Source: Apostichopus japonicus (lineage: Eukaryota; Echinodermata; Holothuroidea; Aspidochirotida; Stichopodidae). Taken from it: a DNA stretch of 64,000 bases. The stretch is taken from assembly GCF_037975245.1 (NCBI RefSeq), contig NC_092568.1, forward strand, positions 39,572,631 to 39,636,630, given 5' to 3'. The notes under the pieces are model-generated. The model had not been told where the DNA came from and ran no database searches. It saw only the letters and a program-made list of their open reading frames with translations. Of this stretch, positions 27,871-40,535 are shown in pieces. Position 1 is the first letter of the stretch. Each line of letters begins with the position of its first letter. The translations under genes were made by a program, and so were the position numbers.

Positions 27871-29240
27871 TGTTATAAGCTACCCTATCAGATAACATGT
27901 GCGTTACGCCTCATACGCGCAGGAGGCTATTGGCAATTGGAAAGAGGTGCATCCATATAATCTAAAACTCAAAACCGAAAACTCGAACATATTTGCATTG
28001 GCTTCAACGTGCCGCTCGGAAGCCTGACTTTGTAGGCAAAAAGGTTCACTCTTTGCAGTCCAGAGGTTCTATTGGATGTTTTCCGTCGTATTTATTTCAG
28101 GTTGGATGTATAGTTTCGTTGTGACCAGGCAGCGTTTATGAAACTTAACAGTTCGTCTAGTTAGATTTTTTACTATGACCAATCTTTATGCGAAATAACT
28201 GTATAAAACGGTATTAGTATAGCAGTGAGTTCACGAGCCTTCGTCTGGATTGGCTGTTGATCTCAATTTGTGTAGTCTCTTCCACCAGTTTCAGCATAGC
28301 TAGGCCTTAAAAGTAAAGTTCGACTTTCGTCACGTTTATGATTATGGGACAACTTGAACAAATCTGGCTAGGTCTGTGAGCAATTTTATGTTGTCTAGGT
28401 CAGCAACGGTTTGGGTAGAATAGGTTCAATACTAGTCAGACTACTAATACACTTAAGATGGCAAACCATCTCTCTCCTTAATTATTTCTTAAGGCAATTT
28501 CCTACTGGCTATCAGTCATAATTGCAAAGTATAGAACAATTTCAAGAGTTTTGAGACAAGTTTGCTGTTGTTGCTGCTAGGATTTTTGGAAGATAAATCC
28601 TCTTAAAACCTCAGATTTCCATTGCGTAAAACATCGCTTTGATTTAGGCAGTGTAATGAGGTAATAGCGATATTTTTCGTGCATCAATCTGCAGCTAAAA
28701 GACAAGATAAATAATTGGGCAAATGTACGAAGTCGCTCGAATCGAGTAGCGGTTCAAAGAAGCAGTGAGGTACTGTATATGTTTAGGACTCCAAGTTACT
28801 GTATAGCATATGCCTAGTACAATAGAGGAGCCCTGATGTAACAGAAGCCAAGCTATCTTCGTAGGTAGTTTTACAGATTTTGTATTTTTAATTGTTTACA
28901 GGCCTAGTTGCTTATTTATGATTCTGCGTCACGTTTTACTTGTTCATCACCTACTTTTGGTGGAAAAGGGTTAAATTACATATACTGCACAGAAACATAA
29001 TTTTCCAATGTGCAATTACGTAGCACCATGCATTTGCGTAAGTGCCTAATCTTTTATACACAGAAAGTATTGATGTTGTACATCTGTACTATCTGAGACT
29101 TGAACAGCAATCCTAGGCCTAGTGGCGAGTGAAATTTGGCGAGTAGATTTCTAGTCACGGTCGCCAAATAGCGAGTACTTTTAAAAATATTTGTCGAGGC
29201 CTGATAACCTTGAAAACATGAATTCTCTAGATGAATCATG
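27871..29240. other. No recognised gene
   Basis: No exon, RNA gene or repeat boundary is supported in this stretch. Confidence 0.4.
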
Positions 29241-29559
29241 GATGCTTTTCATACATGGTGTATGGATTTGCCATATTGAGTACAAGAATCTGTTGCTTGT
29301 GAGGTCAAATCTCCTTTGAGGTCACCAGATGTCAAACTCTGAAAACCTTTTACATGATATCTAACGATCGAAATCATGGATACATCTAATACTTGTTGTG
29401 AATTCATAAAATTGAGTACAAGAACCCTGTTGTTTTGGTGTAAAGCCACGTACAGTAGACTGACCTGACTGTGTTTATCAAGCCATAGTGTTGGGTATCA
29501 AACTGGGTGGTTCCGGCAATTTCTATTGTAACAGCTAGTTCTGGTTATACGTACAACCA

Positions 29560-30660
29560 GAAGTCTAGTGCACTGAAGTCATCGAAACATCAATGCATTT
29601 TGCATACTGGTTTCTTTTTCTCGTCGTTGAATGAACTTTTTTAATGATTGGTACATCTTTTCTTGAATTCAGTTGCGGTGAGTCCAATGTAAGATTCTTT
29701 GTTATCTTCACTTGTGACCTCTGCTTGGTAGATGACCCCTGACTGTAGGCATTCACTGTTTAAGGGGCAGTTGTGTTTTGTTCTGAAATTGAATTTCCCT
29801 TCTCCTTTTGCGCTAGTTTACCTTTCATCTCTTTGTTTATTTTCTTCATATAATCCCTGAATAATGGTTTTGATGTTTGACATACAACTGTATGAGATTT
29901 TGATGGTAGGCCGTTATCTGTTGCATATTTTATGAAGGGGTGGGTGTTTGGGAAACATTTGTCGACGATCTGTAGGAATTAGTGGCCTGTATTGATTGGT
30001 CTGCATGTTTTATAGTAGGGTGGGTTGTATAACACGTACGTAATACTTCGCTGTCTGTTTCTTCTTGGTTTTATCTTCCTTGTTCGTAGATAAGGTTGTG
30101 TTCGTATCCGCTATCGTTCAATGCCTTTTTGATATATTGTTTTTAGCTGCGTTAATTCTGCTTCTGATGAGGATATTTCCTGCCGACAGGCGCTGGTTAA
30201 TGCCTTTTGGTATGTTTTACAGAACCTGAGGTGGTGGTTAGATTTGATACTTACGTAGAATGGAGTGTTGTTCTGTTTCAAGTATAGTTTGTGGCTTGAT
30301 GTGGACAGGTCTAGGATGACGTCCAGGTAATCTACTGTTTTCTTGTTAGCTCCTGCTGTTATATCTTTAGGTTGTTGTCTTTGTTGTAGTCTCACATGTA
30401 AACCCTTTCTTTCTTTATATAGTTTATTTCCCTTGGTGCTTCGTTGATGACGCCGAGCCCATCGTGACTGTAGAGGCCGATGTTGTTCCCAAATTTAGCT
30501 TTAAGGATCTTCGCATACTTCATTTGAAAAAAAACAAAGATCTTGGATGGTACGATGGTAGTAGATGGTTGATGGCTATAGTTGATGGCTATAGTTGTCG
30601 TTTTGGCGCTAGTGGTTTTCTTGTTGGGTTCCACAGGCGGAATGACGACAAATAGTGGCA
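29560..30660 (-). pseudogene. Decayed Penelope-like element (reverse transcriptase end plus GIY-YIG endonuclease)
   Basis: On the minus strand the frame gives NNIGLYSHDGLGV, the position of the YxDDG catalytic box of Penelope-type reverse transcriptases, here altered. Then come ANKKTVDYLDVILDLS, NNTPFYVSIKSNHH and a weakened C-terminal part. Further on, CPLNSECLQSGVIYQAEV, SYIGLTATEFKKR and a nearby NH form a GIY-YIG endonuclease motif, the hallmark of Penelope-like elements. Stops and frameshifts are scattered throughout, so the copy is dead. The 3' end is flanked by GTCA-rich repeat, and a piece of the same end recurs at 25640-25705. Confidence 0.8.
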
Positions 30661-32385
30661 GAAGTTGAAACTTTTGAAAGAGAACAGTGTCTGAATGGCA
30701 GTGAAGTCAATGCGACTTATTTATTTCTGTTGGATTAGGAGACGTTTTGGAAAATATGGTTATTTTTAATCCGTGTCGCATTATTTCAATTCGATTTCGT
30801 CGTAACTTCAAAGGAATTGCTTTGATTTATCTGGGACTGCAGGTCGTATCTGATTTTTTAAACCGATCGGTGCTGTTTTTCTTAGATTTAGTTATCAGAA
30901 ATGTTCATTTTCCCCTTTGTCTCTTCAAGAATCATTTTAGTCAATGGCAACTAGTAACACGTTAACTCTCAATTGAATGATTTGGGATGTCATGTGCAAC
31001 AGGTTGGTTGATCATTTTCAACTTAATACTTAGCTTGGTGAGTGCAAGAATCCTATCGAAATTGGTAGAGATCATAGGTCAATGGGTTCACCATGCTTCA
31101 AAGTCTGAAAACCTTTTTAAGCAAGATAACTCCAAAATTAAAGCTACAATTAATCTGTGAATCCTCCAGTGCTATGATTTTCATTTGGTGAACATAGTTT
31201 GGTCAAATTCAATTCATTTTAGGTCTATAAAAGGCTCTAAAGGTCTTCGTTGAAACATAACTGGAATCTAGGTAGTGAAATCTGCTTCAGAGTGCATACT
31301 CTTGCTTTAACCGTGTACTTAAACTCCTATAAATGGTTTCTCTCTCTGAGCGTCAAGGGGTTAACTCAAATGGACGAAAATGGCACAAGGGGTCTACAGT
31401 TTATATCAAATGGTGGAAATCGTGGACATTTCGTCAAAACTATTACACAGTAAATAAACAATTTTTCATGGTGTTTTGTAATGTACAACCTTATACTTAC
31501 CGTTGCTCCACGATGATCATTAAAACATTTTAAGGTGATAAAATTGCTCGGATTTTGATATTGATTGGGAAACTCAGATTGTCTCAATATTATGCTATAA
31601 ATTTGCTGACAGTGTAAATGCAAAGTGGCTGTAGCACTCAACTTCCGGACATGTTCAAATCGGTGTTACACTTATACTAACTCTGCTACCATGTTACTCC
31701 ATGTGCTGTACGTTAGCAACATACATTATCTATTTCCTATACCCAATACGTGCGTGGTAACACACCATACTACATGTATTTTGCTGCTGAAGTAGAGAAG
31801 TATACAACTGTATATACTGGTATACTATTTAAATCGAGTAAAAGTAAAATAGTCAGAGCACTGAATGACAAGTAGTTTGGGTTCCGATTATTTTTCACTG
31901 AGTGTAAGTACCGAGTACCTGCAAAGAAGTACTCGAGTACTAAACTACAGGAAAGTATTTGTTGCATCGTAGCCCCCTAGCGTTATTAACTATGTTAACT
32001 CATACACATAGAACATGATGTAAGTAATTCTCGGAGATGATCACAAGACAGATTGTGTCAACATTTGATCATGGTAAACGCCCCATACTTGAAACAGATG
32101 AATTACAGGCTTACACGCACACTTGAATATGATCTTGCCGCCACCCTTCAAAGAATGTGATATTTAGACCAATTTAGATGTTAACTTGTCCATGTTCAGT
32201 GACTACGGGCGTAACATTCTTTATAGGTAGTGGGCTAGTGACAGAATATTTCACCCAGTCTTACCCACAAGGTCTGACTGTTTAAAATTACTGAGAACAT
32301 CTAAATCTGTCACAACAAATTGTTCACCTGCACCCCAGAGTTTATGGGTAGCGTATATGGAGGCCAGACATCCCCGGGAAGTGTC
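30661..32385. other. Repeat fragments; no recognised gene
   Basis: Diverged GTCA-rich repeat pieces occupy about 31020-31420. Nothing else is identified. Confidence 0.4.
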
Positions 32386-32389
32386 CTCA

Positions 32390-32680
32390 ACGTTTGAACT
32401 TACCCCATGACCAATGACCAATCCTTGTCAAAACTATGAATCATACAAGCGTATTATAAAATGAAATATTGACAAAATATCAGGTTGTAAAGTTGTCATA
32501 ACTATCCCCCACCCCTCCCCATCTCCTAGTCGATTGAATTTACCTCATCTTACCCTTGTCAAAACAAAGTAGCACACCAGCACATAATAAAAAGGAAAAC
32601 TGAGAAAAAGGTCAGATTGAAAAGCGGACCTCCCTCCCCCCCCCCCACCACCCCCGCTCCCAGTCGACTGAATGCATCTC
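32390..32680. repeat. ~130-bp imperfect tandem repeat
   Basis: At least two units share CTTGTCAAAAC, a TATAAAA-type AT-rich part and CCC(A/T)CCCC...CTAGTCGA(T/C)TGAAT. C-rich runs near 32510 and 32640 mark the unit ends. Confidence 0.55.
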
Positions 32681-32835
32681 CACTTGACACAAATAACTCA
32701 CTTTATTAAAAAAAAATGGGACAACTTACCTTGAAAATAAGCCTACTGGCAAATTATCACTTGATAAGTATACTGATAGGTTATATACTGATGGGTTAAA
32801 ATAATCCTTGTAACCGATTGTTGTAGTCCAATAAA

Positions 32836-33395
32836 ATATACTATATGTACTCTGATTCATTCACGCCGCTTATCAAAAAACCTACCAGGATTACTGATTC
32901 ATCTTCAACTTTAATTGATAATATTTTCTGTAATGACGTCAGTCTCTTCAATTTGCCTGGCATCCTTCTGTCTGCTATAAGTGACCATTTACCTATTATA
33001 TGTTCAGCTGCGTTCCATTTCTTCAAATTGCTCACATTGTACTACCATTTATGTCATGGAACGAGACAAGTCGAGGGGCAATTACAATAGGTTTTCCTCT
33101 GAGCTCAACGACTTCAAATGGTATCAACTGTACACAAAAACAGATGTAAATGATGATTGTAATTTCTTTGTTAGTGTAGTAAGTGATATCTACAACAAAC
33201 ATTGTCCAATTAAACGTACTGCCGGCAACGGGTCACGCAAACGCAATCATTGGAGTACCAATGGAATTATTAAATCAATTGCTACTAAGGAAAGACTTTC
33301 CTCCAAAAAAAATCTCTTCAGTGAATCTCGAGATTTCTGTCTGATCTCAAACATTTTTCCAAAATTTATGCATCTGTTTGTCGTTTCATCGTAGG
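32836..33395 (+). pseudogene. CR1/L2-like LINE fragment: end of the endonuclease domain
   Basis: Reads PLIKKPTRITDSSSTLIDNI then FCNDVSLFNLPGILLSAISDHLPI, the last part of an APE-type endonuclease (SDH box near the end). After a frameshift it reads WYQLYTKTDVNDDCNFF and YNKHCPIKRTA, as expected just upstream of the reverse transcriptase. The reverse transcriptase itself is missing. The fragment ends ~50 bases before the death-domain exon's acceptor. Confidence 0.75.
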
Positions 33396-33446
33396 TGACC
33401 CCCTGGATTTAACACTTATGTCAGTATATGTCATATTTCCTCGCAG

Positions 33447-33673
33447 GATCTTTCGGGTAAATTAGGGGGAAGTTGGAAGAGTCTTGGAAGATTCCTCGGT
33501 ATAGGAGAGGCTACTCTCTACGACTTCCAATACAACAATAGCACCACTCAGGAAGCTGCGTATCAAATGCTTCTTCATTGGGCTCGAAGCAACGGAAGCA
33601 ATGCCAATATTGAGAATCTTGCTGAAGGTCTCAGGAGAGCATGCAGAACTGATCTAGCAGAGTTTGTAGAAGG
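33447..33673 (+). CDS. Death-domain protein, penultimate exon
   Basis: The acceptor TTTCCTCGCAG precedes 75 complete codons, and the donor GTGAGTAAGT follows in phase 2. The product is most of a death domain: DLSGKLGGSWKSLGRFLG (helices 1-2, with the conserved W), GEATLYDFQYNN, EAAYQMLLHWARSNGSNANI (helix 5, W in the usual place) and LAEGLRRACRTDLAEFVE (helix 6). Death domains make homotypic contacts in apoptosis and innate immune signalling; the partner cannot be told. Upstream exons were not found, and a LINE lies immediately upstream. The next exon joins in frame, which makes a real gene or a recent pseudogene likely. Confidence 0.85.
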
Positions 33674-33950
33674 GTGAGTAAGTCCTACAAATTATTAGTT
33701 ACGTGAGCATTTATACAGCAAGACACCTCTCGTTCAATACTGAGGAAGGAGCGGTTAAAATCAATTAATTTCAGTAGCTTAAAAATTGTATTGTGGGTAT
33801 TTTCTTTATCACATTTCTACCCGAAAGGATTTGAAACACTGCTGGACGGATGGCGCAAACTAGGAACTTATCCTGCTGCAGACGTTTCCGAAGCATCCAT
33901 AATGATTTAATATAATTGCCTGATTTTTCATACTGTGTTGTCTCTTGCAG

Positions 33951-34023
33951 GCTAATTGACTTCTACCCAATCAAGTGTAACAGGGTGGCCAGGATCCTAT
34001 ACTCCTGTAGGAGAGAGCGATAA
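33951..34023 (+). CDS. Death-domain protein, last exon
   Basis: The acceptor TGTCTCTTGCAG precedes a 73-base coding end. With the two bases from the previous exon it reads GLIDFYPIKCNRVARIL then YSCRRER and TAA. The short basic, cysteine-containing tail closes the death domain's last helix. The intron between the two exons is 277 bases. The sequence around the stop is partly duplicated at 41974-42040. Confidence 0.82.
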
Positions 34024-35589
34024 CGTAGAGATTTGTCGTTAGGCGTTAAACAGCAACCAGTTCATCATCGTAGCTCATTCTTATCTCGGTCTCCATTTCG
34101 CATATTATTAAAGTGGAAAGAAATGATAGAAAAACAATGTTAAAACTTCTTAAATAAATTACACTTACCTTAAATCCGTAGGTAAAATGAGCCCAAAACA
34201 ATACAAACTAATAACACAACTGTTCAGACAGTCCCTGAAGGAGGAATTCCTACACTCTAAAAACAGTTGGTTAAAAAATTAACCAATACCTTAACCAACA
34301 CTGGGCACGTATGTCAAATTCGACTTATTGGTGATATTTTAACCAACACCTGTTGGTTAACGGCTTTAACCAGCCGTTGGGTAACATTTTTAACCAATAA
34401 AATAACTATAAGTTTGTACCCAACAGTTGTTGGTTAAATTAATTGTGTAAATTATGCCCATCATTGGTGAACTTACAAATGTAGGGATCATTAAATTGGG
34501 GAATTAAAAATCATTTTATTGGGCAATTACTATATTTAAATTGGGCAGTGGCTTTTACCATTACAAAAGGGTTGGGCAGTTAAATGAGCCTTTATTGCCC
34601 AATATATGTTGGCGAATGCAATATATTGGACAGTGATGGATAAGATCCTCAGTGAATTTTACTTAACGTAGTTGAAAGACTCCTCACAAGTTTTGTTCAT
34701 GCAGACCTAGTTTGCAACAATCAGCTGAATATGGCAATGCAAAGAGTAAACAATTCCTTGAAAAATATTGAGAAATTAACAAACAGTTACATTACAGAAG
34801 CCAGATGGATGACATTTTGAGAACTTGTTTTTATTGAAAACAATAACCAGCTGAACCATGCATGTGAATAAAATACAAACAAAACAAAACAACACATAAA
34901 TATGCTTGGATGTAACAACTTCTTAGCTGTGCTCTATCAGACCTTTAAGGTGACACAAAATCCTCTACTCTTCAAGAAGAACCGTATTCATAGAAAACTT
35001 GTAACACTAAATATCTCACATATGTAACTATAGATCAATTGATGTATAAACAATCTATGAATCTAAACATCAATCATGATCTGATTAATCAAGGTTTACC
35101 TATACATACAGTTAATTAAGAATTACATTGAGTATCACATACATATGTGGTGTACATGATTACATTTAGAGACATATTTATGATATATGCAGTACATTGC
35201 AGCCAGTGCATTGTTCGTTTCCAGTATTTGGATGTATAGTATATATCTTCAACACATATAGAGATACATGTGTAGGTGAAATTTAGCTACATTAAACCTT
35301 ACTCACTCATAAAAGATCAGTTGATCAGATCGGGATTCCAATAAAAATTAGTAATGAAAGTTTTGATTTGTACCAGCATGGTATGTAAAAATATGTCATA
35401 TCATGAGTTTTAATTAAATGTCCCTTCAAGATGATGCTATCTGCACCTGATGCTGGTGTGTGAATTTTAAAATAGTAATATTATACAAACTTCTTGCTAA
35501 CAATTATTATATGAGCTTGTTGCTTACAATTTCCTTTTAAGGCACTTCTTACTTTTCAGGGCCAAGAATGCTATAATACAACTTGGCAT

Positions 35590-35860
35590 ATGTGCTTCTT
35601 TGATTTTATTAATCACATTTTGAATGAACTGCCAAACAAGACTGCATGAGGGTCGATAAGCCATGTCCAAAATGCACATTCGCCATGAAACAGAAATAGA
35701 CAGCTTTTATAGAAGAGATTTGTGAGAAACTGACCCCTGTTCTAAAATAGCAAATATCTGGGTTGGTACCAAGAGGGCTCCTTGCATACAAAAGTAGCTG
35801 CAGTATTTTTGTGGCATCAATATCCTTTGAACTTTGTAGAATATCAGCCATGAATATTTT
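35590..35860 (-). pseudogene. Tandem copy of the SAM-family terminal exon
   Basis: Lies ~338 bases beyond the previous copy in the same orientation. It matches it as ADILQSSKDIDATK, SPLGTN, an ISSIKAVYFCF-like part and VHSKCD, with different frame breaks. The terminal exon was therefore duplicated after or within the element. Confidence 0.55.
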
Positions 35861-35879
35861 GCTTACAATTCTTTCCTTT

Positions 35880-36198
35880 TAAGCCACTAATTACTTTTAA
35901 AGGCCAAGAATGATCTACGATCTCTTATGCAACTTGGCACATGTGCTTCTTTGATTTCATAAATCACATTTTGAATGAACTGCCACACAAGACAGCATGA
36001 AGGTTGGTAAGCCATGTCCAAAATGTACATTGCTTTGAAACAGAAATCGATAGCTTTCAGTAGTGATTCTTGACGGACTGGCCTCCGTTCTAGAAAAACA
36101 AATGTTTGGGTTGGTGCCAAGAGAGTTCCTTTGCATACAACAAATGGCTGCGGCTTTTATGTGGCATCAATAGCCTTTGAAATTTGTAGAATATCAGC
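35880..36198 (-). pseudogene. SAM-family gene, terminal exon
   Basis: The acceptor TTTTTCTCACAG precedes EVADILQISKAIDAT, then TAA. Past that stop the frame continues as KPQPFVVCKGTLLAP, TFVFLERRPVRQESLLKAID, FCFKAMYILDMAYQP and VWQFIQNVIYEIKEAHVP. It aligns block by block with the plus-strand exon at 20244-20560. The in-frame TAA shows decay. Confidence 0.55.
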
Positions 36199-37757
36199 CA
36201 CTTCCTGTGAGAAAAATTGAAAAATATGAAAATTATCACAAGCTGGTCTTTGTCAATCAGTATGAAGTTGTGACAGCAAAAAGCCCTCCATTCTAGCAGA
36301 TTTGTACTTAGAAATAACTTTATATGAAATTATACTTGGCACAGCCAAACTTCATACCACCCATATCGATGCTTACAATGACATGCTAGTTTAAAAATAA
36401 GTACTATGAACGTTTGATACATTTGAAATTTACTGTTTAGTTATCATGTTTAGAAGATACTTTTACTATCATTGACTTTTTATCACCAACTCATAATTTA
36501 TTCCTTTAAATCAGCTTCACATGTGACCCATATCCTACTACTGTCATTTACCAAATTGAGCAAAATTTGACAAGCCTATTGTTGTTGTGAAATCAACATT
36601 TAAGTAATATCACGTAGGCCCTGCCCACCGATGAATATTAATTATCCATTTTGAACCAAATGGAATATGGTTCATGTGCTTGGGAGCATCTATGTACATT
36701 GACACATATCCAGCATAATTGTTGAGATTCCACTTTTACAAGCAATCCATTACAAACTACAAAACATATGTCATAAGCATGTTGTCAATGAACTTCAACA
36801 AGTGGACAAATGAATGCTTAAACACCTACTGGTTGAATGTCCACGAAGGAGGTGATTGCCTCTTTTACTGAACACAATCCTTTTTTTCCCTTTCCTTTCC
36901 CTCTCATGATGACTGGAAGAAGAAAAAATGCCAATGTTTCCTTCTTATCTGTGAAAGTGACAAAACATAACTAAAGATAATCTTCCCTCCAAGGTTCACA
37001 AAGTCCTTGTGCATAGAACTATAACACAATTAATGACCACTTAACATATAACTTGTCATTATCACGTACAGTACCCGCACAAATTATTTGTATTTTCCCT
37101 TGCCTTTATTTGTCTCTAACACTAGAAGTCCTTCAAGTCATTTTTATCAGAAAATAGCATATCATGGGAATGCAATGAGAAAATAGCATATCATGAGAAT
37201 GTAATGAGATAAGTTAGCATCTGTTTGGTATTTTGTGTATGTTTATTTTCAATAATACATGTCTCCTTTAAAAGCCCACATTCATAATGTTGTGCTGCTA
37301 TCACAACCTGTTTGCAAAGTTATCTACTCTTTATATTTTTTTATATATTCAGATCTCAAAACACTGATGAACCTTTGACATATTTTGTGTTCTATTGTTC
37401 TATAGTAGTCACTAGCTTTTGGCTTAAATGAAATCCCAAAAATGGGTCAGATGGAGTCTAAGCAAGGGAATATATCTGCACCAACCCAACTTGGTTTCTG
37501 TCTGAACCAGATCCCATTGATGCTTTTTGTTCAATTTCAGTTTATTTTTATAAAAAAAGAAAAGGAAGTGTTGTTGTCTTTACAAAAAGTAAACTAAGGC
37601 TATTTTGAGAACAAGATCAGATATATTACAGATAATTGGTCAAACCTGATCTTTCAGAAGTTCCTAGTGTGATGGTGGTAAAAGGTTGCAAGGAATGATC
37701 AACATACAAAAATTAAATTAGCTCAACTATGTGCACTGAAATAAGAAGCACTCTTAC

Positions 37758-37915
37758 CAATAGACAAACTCTCTAGGTCAACGTACTCCAATCCAAGAGG
37801 CCTTGCCAATTTTCAACCTGTTTGCCATATTCTATATCCCATTGTAGTACAAGTCCCATTTCTCATACAGGTGATCCTCACGCTCAGGCCAAAGCACTGA
37901 AAAATCTTGTTCTAT
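37758..37915 (-). pseudogene. SAM-family gene, exon with stop and frameshift
   Basis: The acceptor TTGCTCTTTCAG leads to IEQDFSVLWPEREDHLYEKW and DLYYNG, then a stop. Shifting frame restores IEYGKQVE and, shifting again, LARPLGLEYVDLESLSI before the donor GTAAGA. The DF..L.P.....L..KWD pattern is what follows the central helical block in the SAMD3-like family. The breaks mark this copy as inactive. Confidence 0.5.
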
Positions 37916-39060
37916 CTGAAAGAGCAAAGGGAAATAGAATACTTTAATGTGTGTAAGCGTATTCTTTTTTTTGATCCTCAGCTAGGATCCATTAAAAAAT
38001 CCCTCTCACTGAATTTGTTAAAGTCTGGTTCCATGCATCTATACAAACACTAAGTATTGTTGAAGCTGGATGTGGTAAATCCAACTGCTTGATACCTTTG
38101 GCTAGTTTAATAACATTTAGAAAACATCTGGGAAAGAAAAGTAAGTATTTAACATTTATTGACACATGCTTTGAAAATATCTCAGAATACAGCTCAAAAA
38201 TATATTTTTTTCAAAATATTTTTTTAATGTGGTGGGGGGAAAATTTAAATTGCAAAAATTCAATATTTAACATTTGTGATATCATTACTGAACATAAGCA
38301 TATTCATGGGAATAATTTATCTTGTCTCCCTATAACAAGATGATAGACAAGTTGTTAGATTTGTACACAATTGCAAGAAATGCAGAGCAAATATTGCACA
38401 TAAAACCATAGCACTGAATGGCAAAGACACCATATTAAAACAAAAAAACTTTGTACAAATTGTAAACCATATTATACCGCTTGAATCTGTACCTTTTTTT
38501 ACACTCAACATCAGCAACCTTTCTTAAAATCCTAGCTATATCCTTGAATAAAGCAAGATTTTCATCCAAAAATAATATTTATTCCCAATCTGGTCTTTAT
38601 AAAGCATACTGATCTGCCAGATGCCTAGGGTTAAATTAAAAGTCAGTCACATTTCTTCACTGTGTGGCTGATAACTGTCATAAACTTCCAGACATAAATT
38701 AAAAGAGATTTAAAATATAATGCCATCATTTAAGAAAAGCAGTGAAACTAGTTCTTTTCAATCAAACTAGATATGTAGACAATCAAAGTACTGTTTTTAA
38801 GTTGGCCAAATAGGCTTCAAAGTGAAATATAGTATTAACTCATCAGTGAGGTTAGTCACTTAATTAATTTCAGTGTTTCTGCTAAATCAAAACCTTGCTA
38901 GTAATTTTTCCACTTCCTTTTTCAAGAGTTAAAGGATATGGTCTTGAATAGTATCTTCGTAATATGTGTATTCAAAGCTCACTTCTTTAGTATTTTTGAT
39001 GCAAAATCACCTATGTATTTCTCTTTAATTAAGCAGCAAAAAATCAAATTTGATAGTTAC

Positions 39061-39251
39061 CATTCCACGGTCTAACAACCTTTGATACTCTTTCAGAATA
39101 TCTGAAATGTTAGTTGAGTGGTCTTTGATCTGCTGTTGTCTGTAAACTGCAGTTTGCCTCATAAAGTCCAATACTTTCTCTCTTGGTTCCATGTTACATT
39201 TCAGCCACTCAGTCATCATCACCAATTCCTCTTTGTTCTCCAGATCAGCTT
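39061..39251 (-). CDS. SAM-family gene, internal helical exon
   Basis: Bounded by the acceptor TTGTCCTTGCCAG and the donor GTAACT, this exon is open for 63 codons. It reads ADLENKEELVMMTEWLKCNM, EPREKVLDFMRQTAVYRQQQ, then IKDHSTNISDILKEYQRLLD and RGM. The pattern (ELV..M....P....V...M..T..YR...I......I.DIL..Y..L) matches the conserved central block of animal SAMD3-like uncharacterised proteins. It is predicted to be mostly helical. This is the best preserved exon of the element's gene. Confidence 0.55.
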
Positions 39252-39429
39252 CTGGCAAGGACAATAAAAACATATATTTCCTACTAAACATAGATGCCTT
39301 AACATCAAATTTTGAAGTTACCAATGGTTGTGATAGGTATAACCCAGTCTTTGATCATTGTCATAGCATGAGAGATAAGTCAAATCCTGAGAATAGTTGG
39401 TAAAACCTATTACACACCTCTCAATTTTG

Positions 39430-39592
39430 GTGGAGTGGACACTTTAGTCAAAGGAGTAGGTGGACTTGATGCACCGGGGAATCTTTCACCATGGCAATCT
39501 TCTTTTTACGTACGTAGCGTAGGTGCTCTTCTAGATACCCTGTCGCCAGTCGTCCTGCAGCACCTTTGCAATACCATGGTTCCTGCACATGA
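39430..39592 (-). pseudogene. SAM-family gene, internal exon with frameshift
   Basis: The acceptor TTTCATGTGCAG is followed by EPWYCKGAAGRLATGYLEEH, then LRYVRKKKIAMVKDS. A one-base shift within a run of C leads to GASSPPTPLTKVSTPPKLRG before a GTGTGT donor. The basic region plus S/P-rich linker precedes the next exon, as in the family. The frameshift implies decay unless it is a sequencing error. Confidence 0.5.
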
Positions 39593-40464
39593 AATCAGCA
39601 TACTCTTTTATCAAACTGAAGTATGGTAGCAAAATTCAAGTCAACTCAGAAAAAGACCTATTGATCTACATGTAAAGCTGTTGTACACCAACATTTAAAA
39701 CTTCCTAGCTGGTTGGAACATAGGCTTTTAGCCAGCAAACTACAAACATGTCTTGTACATGTCCACAACTGCACGGTAACAATATGAACGCTATGACTAA
39801 GGACACTGTGGCACTCCATACTGTCCTCACATAATATTGTAAGCTTACTGATGAAACAGTATTGTCCCAGGGGACACTATGACAATTGATTTTAAGTGAT
39901 AAGCCTAAAAGTAATGGGTTTGACCCTAATTGCACATATAATCAATAAGTTGCAGAATTCTGATATTTTATGGAATAATGAGGGTACCTACTGAACAACA
40001 AACTTCATTAATACCTTGGTTAGATTGAGAGATGAAGCCCACTGAAAACCAGTGCCTATGTTACAGTTTTTGGATTTCCCAATGTGACAACTGAACAACC
40101 ATTTTGATATTTTTAACATATTAAATGCCTTGTCACCCTAGTGCTGACTTCAATTAGAAATTATTCAGTTAAATGATGCCTATATAATCCTGGTAGTATT
40201 GAAAATAGATTTCAGTATCACAGTCCTCTATGAGATGAACAAATTACTTGGTAGAACCCACAGAAGATTATATTACTTGACTACAGATGACAAAAAGTAG
40301 TGATATTGTGGGCAGTGTGTTGTGGTCCACATTTTAGAGACATTTTGAAAGGGCAGGAAAAGGAAACTAGTCACCTCAACACAACAACGAAAGTGGTCTA
40401 TACTATGGCTAATGACAACTAAGCCGAGGGATATTAGAACATAAACATGCTTACATAACCCAAG

Positions 40465-40535
40465 GGAGATTCTGGATCCTTCAGAAAGGGAAACAAATCA
40501 ACAACTGCTGAGCTGCTAACGCTGCCTTAATAAAG
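40465..40535 (-). CDS. Possible small exon of the SAM-family gene
   Basis: Minus-strand reading gives SSSAVVDLFPFLKDPESPLG bounded by an AG near the start (TTATTAAGGCAG) and the donor GTAAGC after GGTTAT. The stretch is coding-like, but phase agreement with its neighbours could not be shown. Confidence 0.3.
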
